Assembly: GCF_002090135.1 (NCBI RefSeq)
Contig: NZ_BBRL01000010.1
Span: forward strand, 62,001 to 126,000
Reading direction: 5' to 3'
Length of the DNA: 64,000 nt
DNA from: Demequina sp. NBRC 110055
GTDB lineage: Bacteria; Actinomycetota; Actinomycetes; Actinomycetales; Demequinaceae
In this document: positions 34,309 to 47,226 of the stretch, one piece after another
Position numbering within the stretch: the first letter of the stretch is position 1
Layout of the letters: the number at the start of each line of letters is the position of its first letter
The notes under the pieces: generated by a model
The model's database searches: none
The model's input: only the letters and a program-made list of their open reading frames with translations
Told to the model about the DNA's origin: nothing
Position numbers and translations under genes: made by a program

Positions 34309-35477
34309 GCGCCGCCCTCCGCGACGAACAGCGGCACCTGGAGCTCCTCGGGTGTGAGGGAGCCGTGAACGCCGAGAAGTTCGAGCGAGGCCGGGGATTG
34401 GGTGCGGGAGTCCACGACTGTTGCCCGGCCAGCCATGGCCACCACGAGATCTCCCACGCGCTCGTCGACGTGCGGGTCCATCGCGCCAAACAACCCCGCC
34501 GCGCGCGCCTCGTCACGGGTGGCGACCACCGCCGCCTCACCCAGGTGCTCCGACCACCGGGCCGCCACGGCATCGGCCTCACCGGCATCGCTGAGGTGGA
34601 CGTGGAGAGCGCGTGGCTCCCCCGCCACCATCGCCACCCCGGCGCCGAGGACCCGGTCCGTGGCGACGTCCCAGCGAGGCGCGCCGGCCACGTTGACCAT
34701 CCCGTGGTCGGCCGTGGCCACCATCGCCGTGCCGCGTGGCAGTGACTGGGCAAGCCGGCGCAGTCCTCGCTCGGCCTCCTCGAGTTCGGCGAGCCACGCG
34801 TCGGAGCCCCAACCGTGGTGGTGGCCGGCCTTGTCGATCTCCGCCCAGTACAGGTACGTCACGCCGGGGCGCTTCGCGGCGCGTAGTGCGGCCTCGACGC
34901 GTGCATCGATGCCCTCGGCCCCCACGAAGGTGCCGCCGCGCAGCGCGGCGAGCGTCAACCCGGAGCCCGCGAACCGTTGCTTGCCGATGGCCGTCACATG
35001 AATGCCCGCCGCCGCGCCGGCCTCGAGCAGGCTGGGATACGGCTGCCACTCGTGGGCGTCGTAGGCACCGTGCCACGACACGAGATTGGCGAGCCCTCCG
35101 GTGCGCGGGTTGCGCACGGTGTAGCCCAGCATCCCGGTCTGGCCCGCCGGGCGACCCGTGCCGAGCAGGGCGAGGGACGATGCCGTGGTGGAGGGATAGC
35201 CCGAGGTCAGGGCCTTGCGCGAGATCGAGCGGAGGAACGGCGTATGCCCCTGCCACGGCGCGAACTGGAGCTTCCCGAGCCCATCGAGGAGGACCACGAC
35301 GACGTGGCGGTAGTTGCCCACGCCCAACCGCGCCTGGTCGGCCTTCGCGTCCCTGCCGGCGACGGCATCGGCCGCCCCCACGCTCGCCAACGCACCGGAC
35401 AGGACGGCGCCGAGGTCACGGCGCCCGTAGTCGGGCAGCCCAAGGCCCGCCGCGGCGAGACGGGCGGCGAGGCTCAC
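34305..35477 (-). CDS. Alkaline phosphatase-superfamily phosphodiesterase
   Basis: The gene encodes 390 residues. VVVLLDGLGKLQF provides the first metal Asp, GYPSTTASSLALLGTG the Thr nucleophile, YWAEIDKAGHHHGW and ATADHGMVNV the remaining metal ligands of the nucleotide pyrophosphatase/phosphodiesterase branch. Substrate unknown. No signal peptide is visible, so it acts in the cytosol. It overlaps the DUF5998 gene upstream and the hydrolase gene downstream by four bases each, a coupled three-gene operon. Confidence 0.87.
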   Translation of the reverse strand: MSLAARLAAAGLGLPDYGRRDLGAVLSGALASVGAADAVAGRDAKADQARLGVGNYRHVVVVLLDGLGKLQFAPWQGHTPFLRSISRKALTSGYPSTTASSLALLGTGRPAGQTGMLGYTVRNPRTGGLANLVSWHGAYDAHEWQPYPSLLEAGAAAGIHVTAIGKQRFAGSGLTLAALRGGTFVGAEGIDARVEAALRAAKRPGVTYLYWAEIDKAGHHHGWGSDAWLAELEEAERGLRRLAQSLPRGTAMVATADHGMVNVAGAPRWDVATDRVLGAGVAMVAGEPRALHVHLSDAGEADAVAARWSEHLGEAAVVATRDEARAAGLFGAMDPHVDERVGDLVVAMAGRATVVDSRTQSPASLELLGVHGSLTPEELQVPLFVAEGGA

Positions 35478-36040
35478 CCGCGCCGGCCGAGCGCGCGCTG
35501 TAGCGCGTCGGCGAAGTCCTCGAGCGCGCGGACCGTCTCCTCGCCGTCCGCAATCGCGCTGGCACGCACCAGCGTGTCGTCACCCGTGATGCCGCCGGTG
35601 TACCCGTGGTCGGCGTCGCAGTTCTCGTCGCCGCACGACGCGGGCTCGAGCTCCACACGCGAGTGCACGCCCCAGCCGACCGCCAACACCAACTCGCTGG
35701 GAGCGTCGCCGTCGGCAAAGTGCTCCGGGTGATGGACCACGTGGGTCATGGCGGTGTGTGTGACGGCGGTCAGCATGGCCGTCTCGATGGTGGCCGACGC
35801 CTCGTGCGCGCCCTCGGCGGAGTGTCCCGCGCCGTCGTCGATGTGCATGCGCAGCAGCCGCGAGTCCGTGAGGACCAACACCGTCATGTGGCGGCGCACC
35901 TCGCGGTCGTCAAACGTGGTCTCGGCGTGCACGAAGTGCGCCTGCACCGTCTCGTCGCCAATCGCCCGGCGAAGGACGGAGGTGGCGAGGGCCGGGTAGT
36001 ACCCGGCGACGGCGACGGCCTGGTCGAGCGTGTGAGACAT
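35474..36040 (-). CDS. DUF5998 family protein
   Basis: The gene encodes 188 residues. [28 protein letters not shown] opens the protein; the middle has many His and Thr residues ([17 protein letters not shown]), and [21 protein letters not shown] is a Cys/Asp-rich segment that may bind metal. The pattern fits DUF5998, found beside the alkaline-phosphatase-like gene and topoisomerase gene in related genomes. Function unknown. First gene of the operon with the phosphodiesterase and hydrolase; divergent from parC. Confidence 0.8.
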   Translation of the reverse strand: MSHTLDQAVAVAGYYPALATSVLRRAIGDETVQAHFVHAETTFDDREVRRHMTVLVLTDSRLLRMHIDDGAGHSAEGAHEASATIETAMLTAVTHTAMTHVVHHPEHFADGDAPSELVLAVGWGVHSRVELEPASCGDENCDADHGYTGGITGDDTLVRASAIADGEETVRALEDFADALQRALGRRG

Positions 36041-36161
36041 GGGGGCCATTGTTCCACCTTGGGCGCGGGTGTGGCCACCGGCCCGCGTGCCCTGTGCTCC
36101 GGCGTCGGTGGGGTGCGAGACAATATCCGGCAGTCACAGCCCCCGTGAGATCAGGAGACCC

Positions 36162-38618
36162 ATGGCCATCGCGCCCGAGAGCCAGATTGTCGACATCGAC
36201 GTCAGCTCTGAGATGGAGACCTCGTTCCTCGAGTACGCGTACTCGGTGATCTATTCGCGCGCCCTCCCGGATGCGCGCGACGGGCTGAAGCCCGTGCAGC
36301 GGCGCATCATCTACGCGATGGGCGACATGGGCCTGCGCCCCGACCGAGGGCACGTGAAGTCGTCGCGCGTGGTCGGCGAGGTGATGGGTAAGTACCACCC
36401 GCACGGTGACAGCGCCATCTACGACGCCCTGGTGAGGATGGCCCAGTCCTTCTCGCTGCGCCTTCCGCTGGTCGACGGCCACGGCAACTTCGGCTCGCTC
36501 GACGACGGTCCCGCCGCGGCGCGTTACACCGAGGCGCGCCTGGCGAAGGCGTCGATGGCGATGATCGCCGACCTCGACGAGAACGTCGTGGACCGCGTCC
36601 CCAACTACGACAACAAGCTCACCCAACCCGAGGTGTTGCCCGCCGCGCTGCCCAACCTGCTGGTCAATGGCGCCTCCGGCATCGCCGTCGGCATGGCGAC
36701 CAACATGGCGCCCCACAATCTCATTGAGGTGATTTCCGCCGCGCGTCACCTGCTCGACAACCCCTCCGCGGGGCTCGACGAGCTGATGCGTTTTGTGCCC
36801 GGGCCTGACCTTCCGGGTGGCGGCAAGATCGTGGGCCTCGACGGCGTCCGTGAGGCCTACGAGACGGGCCGCGGAAAGTTCATCACGCGCGCCACCACGC
36901 GCATCGAGAAGGTCACCGCACGCCGCCAGGGCATCGTCGTCACCGAGCTGCCCTACCTGGTGGGCCCCGAGCGCGTGATCGAGAAGATCAAGGACGCCGT
37001 CTCCGCGAAGAAGTTGCAGGGGGTGACCGCCGTCACCGACCTCACGGACCGCCACCACGGCCTGCGCCTCGTCATCGAGATCAAGAACGGCTTCAACCCC
37101 GATGCCGTGCTGGAGCGCCTGTACAAGCTCACGCCGCTCGAGGAGTCCTTCTCCATGAACAACGTGGCGCTCGTCGAGGGCCAGCCGCGCACCATGGGCC
37201 TCAAGGAGATGCTGCAGGTGTGGGTGGGTCACCGCCTGGACGTCACCAGGCGCCGTTCGGAGCACCGGCTGGGAGCGCGGCGCGACCGCCTGCACCTCGT
37301 CGATGGCCTGCTCATCGCGATCCTCGACATCGACGATGTCATCCAGATCATTCGTTCCTCCGAAGACACCGCCGAGGCCCGCGAACGCCTCATGACGGCC
37401 TTCGACCTGTCAGAGATCCAGGCCGAATACATCCTCGAGCTGCGCCTGCGCCGCCTCACCAAGTTCTCGCGGCTCGAGCTCGAAAACGAGAAGGCCCAGC
37501 TGCTCGCCGAGATCGCGGAGCTGGAAGAGATCCTCGCGTCCGACCGCGCCCTGCGGGCCGTCGTGGGCGCCGAGATGGACGCCGCCGCGGCCGAGCACGG
37601 CACGCCGCGACGCACGATCTTGCTGGCCGAGGCCGGAGCGGTCACGTCCGCGGCTGCGGCTCCGGGAGCGGCGGGTGCGGGCGCAGGACGTGCTGGCCGC
37701 GCCGCCGCCCCGTCCCTCGAGATCGAGGACACCCCATGCTACGCGCTGCTGTCGACCACCGGCCTGGTGGCGCGCACCACGGATGATGAGGCTCCCGCAC
37801 GGGAGGGTCGCCGCAGCGCCCACGACGTGCTGCGTTCCGTGCTGCACACCAGCACCCGCGCGGACATCGGCGTCGTCACCTCCGCCGGACGCATCCTGCG
37901 CCTGTCCATGATGGAGCTGTCCGCGATCGCGCCCACCAGCGAGCCGCCGTCGCTTGGCGGCGGCTCTCCCCTGTCCGAGCACCTGATGCTCGACAAGGGC
38001 GAGGAACCGCTCGCCCTCGTGTCCCTCGACTCCGACGTGCCGCTGGCTCTCGGTACGGCCGATGGGATCGTCAAGCGTGTCAAGCCGGAGCCGGCCCCCA
38101 ACAAGGACGCCTGGGAGGTCATTTCCCTCAAGGACGGCGACCGCGTGGTGGGCGCCGCCTCTGCGCCCGACAGCGCCGAGGTGGTGTTCGTGTCCGACCA
38201 GGCGGCGCTGCTGCGCTTCGCGGCCGACAAGGTACGCGCACAGGGCCGCACCGGCGGCGGTGTGGCGGGCATCAACCTCGACGCGGGCGTCAAGGTGATC
38301 TTCTTCGGCGTCGTGCGCCACGCGCACGACGCCGTGGTGGTGACCGTCTCCGGCTCCTCGACGGCGCTACCGGGCACCGTCCCCGGTTCGGCCAAGGTCA
38401 CGCCGTTCAGCGAGTACCCGGCCAAGGGACGCGCCACGGGCGGCGTGCGCGCGCACCGCTTCCTCAAGGGCGAGGACTCGCTCCAGATCGCCTGGGTGGG
38501 CGCCGCCCCCGCACGCGCCACGTCGGGCGCGGGCCAGGAGGTCGCGCTGCCCGAGGAGCACGGACGCCGTGACGGCTCCGGAAGCGCGCTCGCGACGCCG
38601 GTGCTCGGCCTCGGCTAG
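36162..38618 (+). CDS. parC: DNA topoisomerase IV subunit A (GyrA-like)
   Basis: The gene encodes 818 residues. It breaks and rejoins the DNA strands in a type IIA topoisomerase. The active-site Tyr122 is in [10 protein letters not shown]. The quinolone-resistance region [14 protein letters not shown] keeps Ser84 and Asp88, the sensitive state. The N-terminal winged-helix and tower (about 30-480) are followed by a coiled coil and a C-terminal beta-propeller (about 530-800), split by an Ala/Gly linker. TCAGGAGA fixes the ATG at 36162. A GyrB-type partner is at 44999-47098, so the pair is probably topoisomerase IV, with gyrase elsewhere. Confidence 0.9.
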   Translation: MAIAPESQIVDIDVSSEMETSFLEYAYSVIYSRALPDARDGLKPVQRRIIYAMGDMGLRPDRGHVKSSRVVGEVMGKYHPHGDSAIYDALVRMAQSFSLRLPLVDGHGNFGSLDDGPAAARYTEARLAKASMAMIADLDENVVDRVPNYDNKLTQPEVLPAALPNLLVNGASGIAVGMATNMAPHNLIEVISAARHLLDNPSAGLDELMRFVPGPDLPGGGKIVGLDGVREAYETGRGKFITRATTRIEKVTARRQGIVVTELPYLVGPERVIEKIKDAVSAKKLQGVTAVTDLTDRHHGLRLVIEIKNGFNPDAVLERLYKLTPLEESFSMNNVALVEGQPRTMGLKEMLQVWVGHRLDVTRRRSEHRLGARRDRLHLVDGLLIAILDIDDVIQIIRSSEDTAEARERLMTAFDLSEIQAEYILELRLRRLTKFSRLELENEKAQLLAEIAELEEILASDRALRAVVGAEMDAAAAEHGTPRRTILLAEAGAVTSAAAAPGAAGAGAGRAGRAAAPSLEIEDTPCYALLSTTGLVARTTDDEAPAREGRRSAHDVLRSVLHTSTRADIGVVTSAGRILRLSMMELSAIAPTSEPPSLGGGSPLSEHLMLDKGEEPLALVSLDSDVPLALGTADGIVKRVKPEPAPNKDAWEVISLKDGDRVVGAASAPDSAEVVFVSDQAALLRFAADKVRAQGRTGGGVAGINLDAGVKVIFFGVVRHAHDAVVVTVSGSSTALPGTVPGSAKVTPFSEYPAKGRATGGVRAHRFLKGEDSLQIAWVGAAPARATSGAGQEVALPEEHGRRDGSGSALATPVLGLG

Positions 38619-38643
38619 GCGCACCACCGCAGCACCACGCACG

Positions 38644-38679
38644 AGGGCCCGCCACCTGGTTTCCCAGGTAGCGGGCCCT
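38644..38679. terminator. Bidirectional hairpin between parC and ppc
   Basis: AGGGCCCGC-c-ACCTGG pairs with CCAGGT-a-GCGGGCCCT across a TTTC loop, a 15-bp stem with one mismatch between two convergent genes. Confidence 0.7.
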
Positions 38680-38705
38680 GATGCGGTGACGCGCCGGGCG
38701 CACGC

Positions 38706-41375
<2,670 letters not shown>

Positions 41376-41483
41376 AAGGGCGAGACTAGCGCCACCCACC
41401 CCGGGTTTTACAATTTCGTGGGTAGACCTTGGTCTCTACCAGGCCCGTGGCGGGGGGCATCCGGGCGTGCCTTCGCATGCGAG

Positions 41484-42809
41484 CTACGCGCCGAAGGCCC
41501 ACTCGCGGTCCGTGACCAACTTGGCGCCCACCAGCCCCACCATGATCGACAGCATCACCAGGCTCACCTCAAGGATGCCCGCCGTGGCCGCCGCGTAGTC
41601 TCCCGAGTTCAGATTCACCAAGGCCTCGTGGGCCGGGACCCCGGGGATCATGACGAGCACCGCCGGCACCGACAGGGTGATGACGGGGAACCTCCCCCCG
41701 CGCGCCATCCAGGCGGCGAGGCAGCCCACCAGCAGGCATGCGAGGGCGGTAGCGATCTGAGTCTCTGCTCCCCCGTCGATCGCCCACAGTCGCCCCGTGT
41801 TGGCCAGGGCGCCAATCAGCGCGGCCGTCACCGCAAGGCGCCACGGGCTGTTGAACATCAGCGCGAAACCCAGCACACCGAAGAATGACGGAATGGCCCA
41901 CAGTGCTACAGAGACCGCGAGCGAACCGTGCTCCACCGAGCGCGGCGCGGTCTCGAGGACCGTCAGTTGCGACACGGCCCACACGCTCACCCCGGCAGCA
42001 AGCACGATCATGGTCCCGTAAGCGATGCGTTGGATGCCGGACTGGAGGTCGTTCTTTGCCATGTCCAGCGCGCCCGTGACGAGCGCGAAGCCCGGCAACA
42101 GGAACAACACGGACGAGATGTAGCCCGCGGCGTGCAGCGTGACGCCGGCACCATCCCCGGCGATCGCTCCTGCCAGCGCCACTCCGGCGGCGTACGGTCC
42201 GGTGGCGACGGCGGCGGCGACCATGGTCACCCCGAAGCCGTTGAAGCGGCGGTGCGCGAGCAGGCGCCGGGTGGTCTGGCCCAGCAGCGCGGCAAGGAAG
42301 ACGACCAGCACCTCCCACGGCACGGCGCCGTTGAGGACGGCGAAGGCCGCACACGCGACGCCAGCGACGGCGCCGTTGACGATGCCGGGATACAGGGCTC
42401 CCCTGCCCTCGATCTCGTCGAGCGCGCGGTGCACCTCCGCCGGCGTGGTGCGCTCGGGAAGGGTGCGCCGCAGGCGGTCGAGGTGCGCGAGTCTGTCGAC
42501 GTTGACTGCAAACGAGCGGTTCTCCGTGACCTCGGTACGGAAGATGCGTCCGCGGTGCGACGTCGCCGAGATCTCTGTGAGGGAGACGTGGTTGGTGTGA
42601 GAATGCACGCCGAGCGCACCAGAGACCGCGGCCATCGCCTGCTTAACGCGGTAGCTGGCGGTGCCGGACGCGAGCATCATGCGGCCGACCCGCAGGGTGA
42701 CGCGCGACTGTTCAATGAGCGTGACGGGCTCGAAGGACTCCTCGATCTCATCGACCGAGCGCACCTGGGTCTCCTCGACGGGCTCTCGCTCCTGGCTCAC
42801 GCCAGCCAT
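41484..42809 (-). CDS. ThrE-type threonine/serine exporter
   Basis: The gene encodes 441 residues. A cytosolic/hydrolase-like N-terminal domain (about 35-150; LRVGRMMLASGTASYRVKQAM, THTNHVSLTEIS-like) precedes two membrane blocks with ten helices in total, the ThrE_N and ThrE_C halves: GALYPGIVNGAVAGVACAAF, YISSVLFLLPGFALVTGALD and IPGVPAHEALVNLNSGD. It exports Thr and Ser by proton antiport in Corynebacterium. A GTG at codon 4 (42800) with CACAAT 7 nt upstream is an alternative leaderless start. Confidence 0.88.
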   Translation of the reverse strand: MAGVSQEREPVEETQVRSVDEIEESFEPVTLIEQSRVTLRVGRMMLASGTASYRVKQAMAAVSGALGVHSHTNHVSLTEISATSHRGRIFRTEVTENRSFAVNVDRLAHLDRLRRTLPERTTPAEVHRALDEIEGRGALYPGIVNGAVAGVACAAFAVLNGAVPWEVLVVFLAALLGQTTRRLLAHRRFNGFGVTMVAAAVATGPYAAGVALAGAIAGDGAGVTLHAAGYISSVLFLLPGFALVTGALDMAKNDLQSGIQRIAYGTMIVLAAGVSVWAVSQLTVLETAPRSVEHGSLAVSVALWAIPSFFGVLGFALMFNSPWRLAVTAALIGALANTGRLWAIDGGAETQIATALACLLVGCLAAWMARGGRFPVITLSVPAVLVMIPGVPAHEALVNLNSGDYAAATAGILEVSLVMLSIMVGLVGAKLVTDREWAFGA

Positions 42810-42890
42810 TGTGGCAGGCGCCGCGCGCGGGTCCCAGGGTTGAAGTCCCAGGGGGCACGACGTGCGGGCGTGCGGGATGCTTCGCGTCGG

Positions 42891-43577
42891 TCAGGCGGCG
42901 TCGACCATGCGAGCAAAGACGATGACGTTGTCGACAAAGTGCCCGGTCGCGCGGTCGAAATCTCCGCCGCACGTGATCAAGCGTAGTTCGGGCTGATCCG
43001 TGTTCGCGTAGACGGCCACCGTCGGAAAGTCGTCCTTGGGGTGCTGCTCCACGCGCGAGACCTCGAAGGTCACGTCCTGCCCCTCGTCACTGACGACGGT
43101 GATCTGATCGCCGCGGGCGATGTCACCGAGCCGGAAGAACACGGAGGGGTCGCCTCTCCAGGACACATGTCCCGCGATCACCGCAGGACCGACTGCACCC
43201 GGTCGCGGACCTCCCGAGAACCACCCGGCCAGGTCGGTGTCGACGGGAGTCGCCAAGGCCCCGTCCTCCTGCAGCCCCAACTGCTCGAGCGACGTGTCGA
43301 CGCCAATCGCGGGCACAAGGAGGCGAGCCGGCACTCCGGGGACGGCCTCGACGCCCGGAACGTCTGGCGTGGGCGAGGGCCCCTCTGGCGCCCTCGTGAC
43401 CTCCACTGAAGGCACGGTGTCGGGTGAGGCCGACGCGTCCGCGCGCGCCTCAGGCGTGGTCTCGTCGGCGCTGACCGGAGGCGGCACGTCGACGCGCCAC
43501 GCGTCGACAGCCACCCAGCCGAGGGAGGCTGCGATAGCGAGCACGGCAGTGCCCGTGAGGAGTCGGAGGGGAGTCAT
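42891..43577 (-). CDS. Class E/F sortase
   Basis: The gene encodes 228 residues. An N-terminal signal-anchor helix (about 6-24) and a Pro/Thr/Glu-rich spacer (30-80) lead to a sortase beta-barrel. The catalytic triad is visible: His137 in AGHVSW, Cys203 in LITCGGDF and Arg209 in FDRATGHF. Sortases of this compact type attach proteins to peptidoglycan in actinobacteria. The upstream gene, same strand, encodes a secreted protein with a C-terminal sorting-like signal, its likely substrate. The ATG at 43577 follows AGAGG. Confidence 0.87.
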   Translation of the reverse strand: MTPLRLLTGTAVLAIAASLGWVAVDAWRVDVPPPVSADETTPEARADASASPDTVPSVEVTRAPEGPSPTPDVPGVEAVPGVPARLLVPAIGVDTSLEQLGLQEDGALATPVDTDLAGWFSGGPRPGAVGPAVIAGHVSWRGDPSVFFRLGDIARGDQITVVSDEGQDVTFEVSRVEQHPKDDFPTVAVYANTDQPELRLITCGGDFDRATGHFVDNVIVFARMVDAA

Positions 43578-43655
43578 CGTGACCTCTCTGTCGGTGACGG
43601 CGGTCCGGGGGCCGTGGTGGGGCGAGACGCTCCCGCCCCACCACGGCACGCGTTC

Positions 43656-44417
43656 TTAGCGCTGTGCGCGGCGTCGGCCGCTGATCAGCACGCCAGCGCC
43701 GACGGCTCCCGCCAGGATGGCGGCGCCACCGGCGGCGATGGCCGTGGTGGTGTCTGCCGCGGCGTCACCGGTCTGCACACCGCCGATGGGGGCCGCAGAC
43801 TGCGACTCGCCGAACGCGCCACAGGTCGCCGGGATCGTTGCCTCGAGCGGCAGCGAGTCGTCCAGGGACGACACGGCGTCACCGTCGTACTCGCCCGATC
43901 CGTCGAGGTCGATGCCGTGCTGGACAAGGTGGAGGTTGCTCAACGAGTCCGCGACCTCCTGCGACACCTCGAACGTGCGGCTGTACTCGAGGTTGCCGTC
44001 GGCATCCGCGACGGGGAAACGGTCGACGGCGAGCGCCGAGTCGCCCGACGTATCGCCCTCGGTGGTCAAGGCGACCATGACACCGCCGTACATCACGGCA
44101 GCCTCCGCGGTGTTGAGCATGCCGTCGCCGTCCTCGTCGAGCTCCTCAACGTCCGCCGGCGTCGGGCACGTAAAGTCGGCGTCACTCGCGCCGTGCAGGT
44201 GCTGCGCGTGCGGGGCATTGGGGGCAAAACCCGTGCCCGAGATTTCGACGCGCACCGTGGTGCCGTCGACCGTCACCATGGCGGTGGACTCGGCGCCCGA
44301 ATCGTTGATCTCGTCCAGGGTCGCGTTGTAGCCGTCCGCGGCGGCGGCGCCCGTGGCGCCGAGGCCCATCATCGTGGCGGCACCCGCCGCCACCAGGGTG
44401 GATCGAAGAATACGCAT
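43656..44417 (-). CDS. Secreted CHRD-like protein with sorting-type C-terminus
   Basis: The gene encodes 253 residues. A Sec signal (1-27, ending AAAA) leads to a CHRD-like beta domain whose HAQHLHG box (70-76) is typical of the family. Two calcium-loop-like segments follow: DEDGDGMLN (94-102) and DLDGSGEYDGD (170-180). The C-terminus has PIGGVQTGD (210-218), a hydrophobic helix (about 225-246) and RRRAQR, the layout of a sortase substrate with a noncanonical xxTG motif. AAGGAG lies 7 nt before the ATG. The sortase gene follows 78 bp downstream. Confidence 0.75.
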   Translation of the reverse strand: MRILRSTLVAAGAATMMGLGATGAAAADGYNATLDEINDSGAESTAMVTVDGTTVRVEISGTGFAPNAPHAQHLHGASDADFTCPTPADVEELDEDGDGMLNTAEAAVMYGGVMVALTTEGDTSGDSALAVDRFPVADADGNLEYSRTFEVSQEVADSLSNLHLVQHGIDLDGSGEYDGDAVSSLDDSLPLEATIPATCGAFGESQSAAPIGGVQTGDAAADTTTAIAAGGAAILAGAVGAGVLISGRRRAQR

Positions 44418-44580
44418 GTCGTGCTCCTTCCGTTGCGACCAGGCACTCTGCCTGCTCTTCACGGAAAGCCCGCGCCAACGTCCCTGTCGACGGAGCCGCA
44501 AGGTCTCTCCACCAAGTCCTTCGGCGGCATCTGGGAGGCGGATGGGTGAGCCCGCCAATAACGTCCCTGATGAACGGCCG

Positions 44581-44931
44581 TTATGCGGGCAGTGTCGCCA
44601 GCCTCGCGTCCACGACGGCCTCCCACTGGCGGGCGCTCCGGCGCGCCTCGATGACGCCCAGTCCCGCGAGCACCGCCACGGCGGTGCTCGCGCCGACCCA
44701 CCGCGCCCGGCCGGTGAGTGACGCGGCGACCGCACCACCAGTCGCCATCACGATCAGGCCGCTCATCGCAAAGTACGAGCGCGCGTAGGCCTTCATCTCG
44801 GCCAGGGCCTCGGCATCTTCGCAGGCCATCACCGCGTCGACGTCGGCGGCGCCCATGCGGCGCGGCCCGCGCCCCGACGCACCCATGTCGGGCAGTCCAG
44901 CATTGCGGTCGAGGTATGCCGGTGACGTCAT
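44581..44931 (-). CDS. Small membrane protein, unknown function
   Basis: The gene encodes 116 residues. The soluble N-terminus (MTSPAYLDRNAGLPDMG... about 1-50) is followed by two membrane helices (about 55-74, LIVMATGGAVAASL, and 78-95, VGASTAVAVLAGLGVI) and a basic C-terminus. I chose ATG 44931; the frame continues upstream but that stretch reads like antisense of parE. No family is recognised. It lies 67 bp downstream of the end of parE in the same direction. Confidence 0.6.
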   Translation of the reverse strand: MTSPAYLDRNAGLPDMGASGRGPRRMGAADVDAVMACEDAEALAEMKAYARSYFAMSGLIVMATGGAVAASLTGRARWVGASTAVAVLAGLGVIEARRSARQWEAVVDARLATLPA

Positions 44932-44998
44932 GCTCACTACCCTCGCATGCCCCGCCGCAACCCGCATCGGCGACAGCGCCGCACGGCTCGGCCGCGAA

Positions 44999-47098
44999 CT
45001 ACGCGTCGATCTGCGCGAGGTCGAGTTTGGCCGCTCCGGCGATGATGAAGTCGCGGCGCGGTCCCACGTCGTTGCCCATGAGCAGCTCGAACACACGCTC
45101 GGCGGCCTCCGCGTCATCGGCCGTCACGCGGCGCAGGGTGCGGTGCTCGGGGTCCATGGTGGTCTCCGCGAGCTGGTCAGCGTCCATTTCGCCCAGACCC
45201 TTGTAACGCTGGATGTCCTCGTTGTACTTGCGGCCCTTGCGACGCAGGTCCGCGAGCGTCGACGCGAGTTCTTTCTCGGAGTACGTGTAGATGTACTCCT
45301 TCTCGCGGCGCGGCGAGCCCTTGACCTCGATGCGGTGCAGCGGTGGCACGGCCGCATACACGCGGCCGGCGTCAATGAGCGGGCGCATGTACCGGAAGAA
45401 CAGCGTCAGGAGGAGGGTGCGGATGTGGGCGCCGTCCACGTCGGCGTCCGTCATCAGAATGATCTTGCCGTAACGGGCGGCCTCGAGGTCGAACGTGCGA
45501 CCCGATCCTGCTCCGAGTACCTGGATGATCGCAGCGCATTCGGCGTTGTGCAGCATGTCCGTCACGGACGCCTTCTGCACATTGAGGATCTTGCCGCGGA
45601 TGGGGAATAGCGCCTGGAAGTCTGAGCGGCGCGCCAGCTTGGCCGTGCCGAGCGCCGAGTCACCCTCGACGATGAACAGTTCGGACTGTTCGATGTCGTT
45701 GGAGCGGCAATCCGCGAGCTTGGCCGGCAGCGAGGACGTCTCGAGCGCGTTCTTGCGTCGCGAGATCTCCTTTTGCTTACGGGCGGCCACACGGGCGCGC
45801 ATCTCCGCCACGATCTTTTCGAGCACCGAGTTGGCCTGCTGCTTCGCGTCTCGCTTGGGACTGGTGAGGAGCGCACCCAGTTCGGTCTCGACGACCTTGG
45901 AGACGATGGCGCGCACGGGGGTCGTGCCCAGCACCTCCTTGGTCTGGCCCTCGAACTGCGGTTCGGGGATACGCACGGTGACGATGGCGGTCAGGCCCGC
46001 CATGATGTCGTCCTTCTCGATGCGCTCGGCGCCGTCCTTGCCCGTGAGCTTCAGGCGACGCGCGTTGGTTTCGATGACCTTGCGCATGACCTTGGTCAGG
46101 CCGGCCTCGAAACCTGCCTGGTGGGTGCCGCCCTTGGGCGTCGAGATGATGTTGACGAAGGATCGCACCTCGGTCTCGTAGCCCACACCCCAGCGCAGCG
46201 CGATGTCGACCACGCACTCGCGTTCGACCTCCTCGGACACCAGGGCACCGTCGGGCTTCAGCACCGGGACGGTTTCCTTGTATGAGCCGGTCCCCTGCAG
46301 CTCCCATGTGTCGGTGATGCCGGCATCGGTCGCGACGAAGTCGACGAAGTCCTTCGCACCGCCGTCGTAGCGGAACGACTCCTGGTGGGGATCGTCGGGG
46401 TTGCGCTCATCGCGGATGGTGAGCGTGAGTCCCGGCACCAGGAACGCGGTCTGGCGCGCACGGGTCAGCAGGTCCTCGTAGGAGAACGTGGCGTTCTTGT
46501 TGAAGATCTGGCGGTCCGCCCAGTAGCGGGTACGGGTGCCGGTACGGCCCTTGGCGACCTTGCCGGTGATGTCGATCTCGGAGCCCGTCAGGAACGGCGA
46601 AAACGCGGAATCCGGGGTCGGGTGGCCGGGGCCGTCGGCCCACTGGCCGGGCTCGCCCCGCCGGAACGCCATGTGGTGTGTCTTACCGCCGCGATCGACC
46701 CACACGTCGAGGCGCTCGCTGAGCGCATTAACCACGGAGGCACCGACGCCGTGAAGGCCGCCGGAAGCGGCGTACGACGAGCCGCCGAACTTTCCGCCCG
46801 CGTGCAGCTTGGTCATCACGACCTCGAGGCCCGTCAGACCGGTCTTGGGCTCCACATCCACGGGGATGCCGCGGCCCTGGTCACGCACCTCGACCGAGTC
46901 ATCGGGATACAGGATGACCTCGATGGTGTCACCGAACCCGCCCAGCGCCTCGTCGACCGAGTTGTCGATGACCTCCCACAGGCAGTGCATGAGGCCCCGC
47001 GAGTCGGTGGTGCCGATGTACATGCCGGGACGCTTGCGCACCGCCTCGAGACCCTCGAGGACGGATAGGTGTCGTGCGGAATAGTCGGATGCTGCCAC
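44999..47098 (-). CDS. parE: DNA topoisomerase IV subunit B (GyrB-like)
   Basis: The gene encodes 699 residues. GHKL ATPase motifs (EVIDNSVDEALGG, DQGRGIPVD, GGLHGVGASVVNALS), the transducer, and TOPRIM motifs (VEGDSALGTAK, PIRGKILNVQKA, MTDADVDGAHIRTL) are all present. It powers strand passage together with ParC at 36162. RPGMYIGTTDSRGLMH near the N-terminus is typical of ParE. The GTG at 47098 has TACCCT 7 nt upstream, so transcription probably starts at the initiation codon; the frame upstream is not conserved-looking. Confidence 0.9.
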   Translation of the reverse strand: MAASDYSARHLSVLEGLEAVRKRPGMYIGTTDSRGLMHCLWEVIDNSVDEALGGFGDTIEVILYPDDSVEVRDQGRGIPVDVEPKTGLTGLEVVMTKLHAGGKFGGSSYAASGGLHGVGASVVNALSERLDVWVDRGGKTHHMAFRRGEPGQWADGPGHPTPDSAFSPFLTGSEIDITGKVAKGRTGTRTRYWADRQIFNKNATFSYEDLLTRARQTAFLVPGLTLTIRDERNPDDPHQESFRYDGGAKDFVDFVATDAGITDTWELQGTGSYKETVPVLKPDGALVSEEVERECVVDIALRWGVGYETEVRSFVNIISTPKGGTHQAGFEAGLTKVMRKVIETNARRLKLTGKDGAERIEKDDIMAGLTAIVTVRIPEPQFEGQTKEVLGTTPVRAIVSKVVETELGALLTSPKRDAKQQANSVLEKIVAEMRARVAARKQKEISRRKNALETSSLPAKLADCRSNDIEQSELFIVEGDSALGTAKLARRSDFQALFPIRGKILNVQKASVTDMLHNAECAAIIQVLGAGSGRTFDLEAARYGKIILMTDADVDGAHIRTLLLTLFFRYMRPLIDAGRVYAAVPPLHRIEVKGSPRREKEYIYTYSEKELASTLADLRRKGRKYNEDIQRYKGLGEMDADQLAETTMDPEHRTLRRVTADDAEAAERVFELLMGNDVGPRRDFIIAGAAKLDLAQIDA

Positions 47099-47105
47099 GG
47101 CGACA

Positions 47106-47111
47106 AGGGTA
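47106..47111 (-). promoter_or_regulatory. Leaderless -10 element of parE
   Basis: TACCCT on the minus strand is 7 nt before the GTG at 47098. Confidence 0.5.
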
Positions 47112-47226
47112 GACGCCGCCGCCGACACGGTCGTACAGGCGCACCGCGCGATGCCGTTCGCCGGGCCGATGCGGTGGCCGGGACTACTCACGGCGCGCCC
47201 CGCGTTGTGGTCACCAAGGAGGACTC

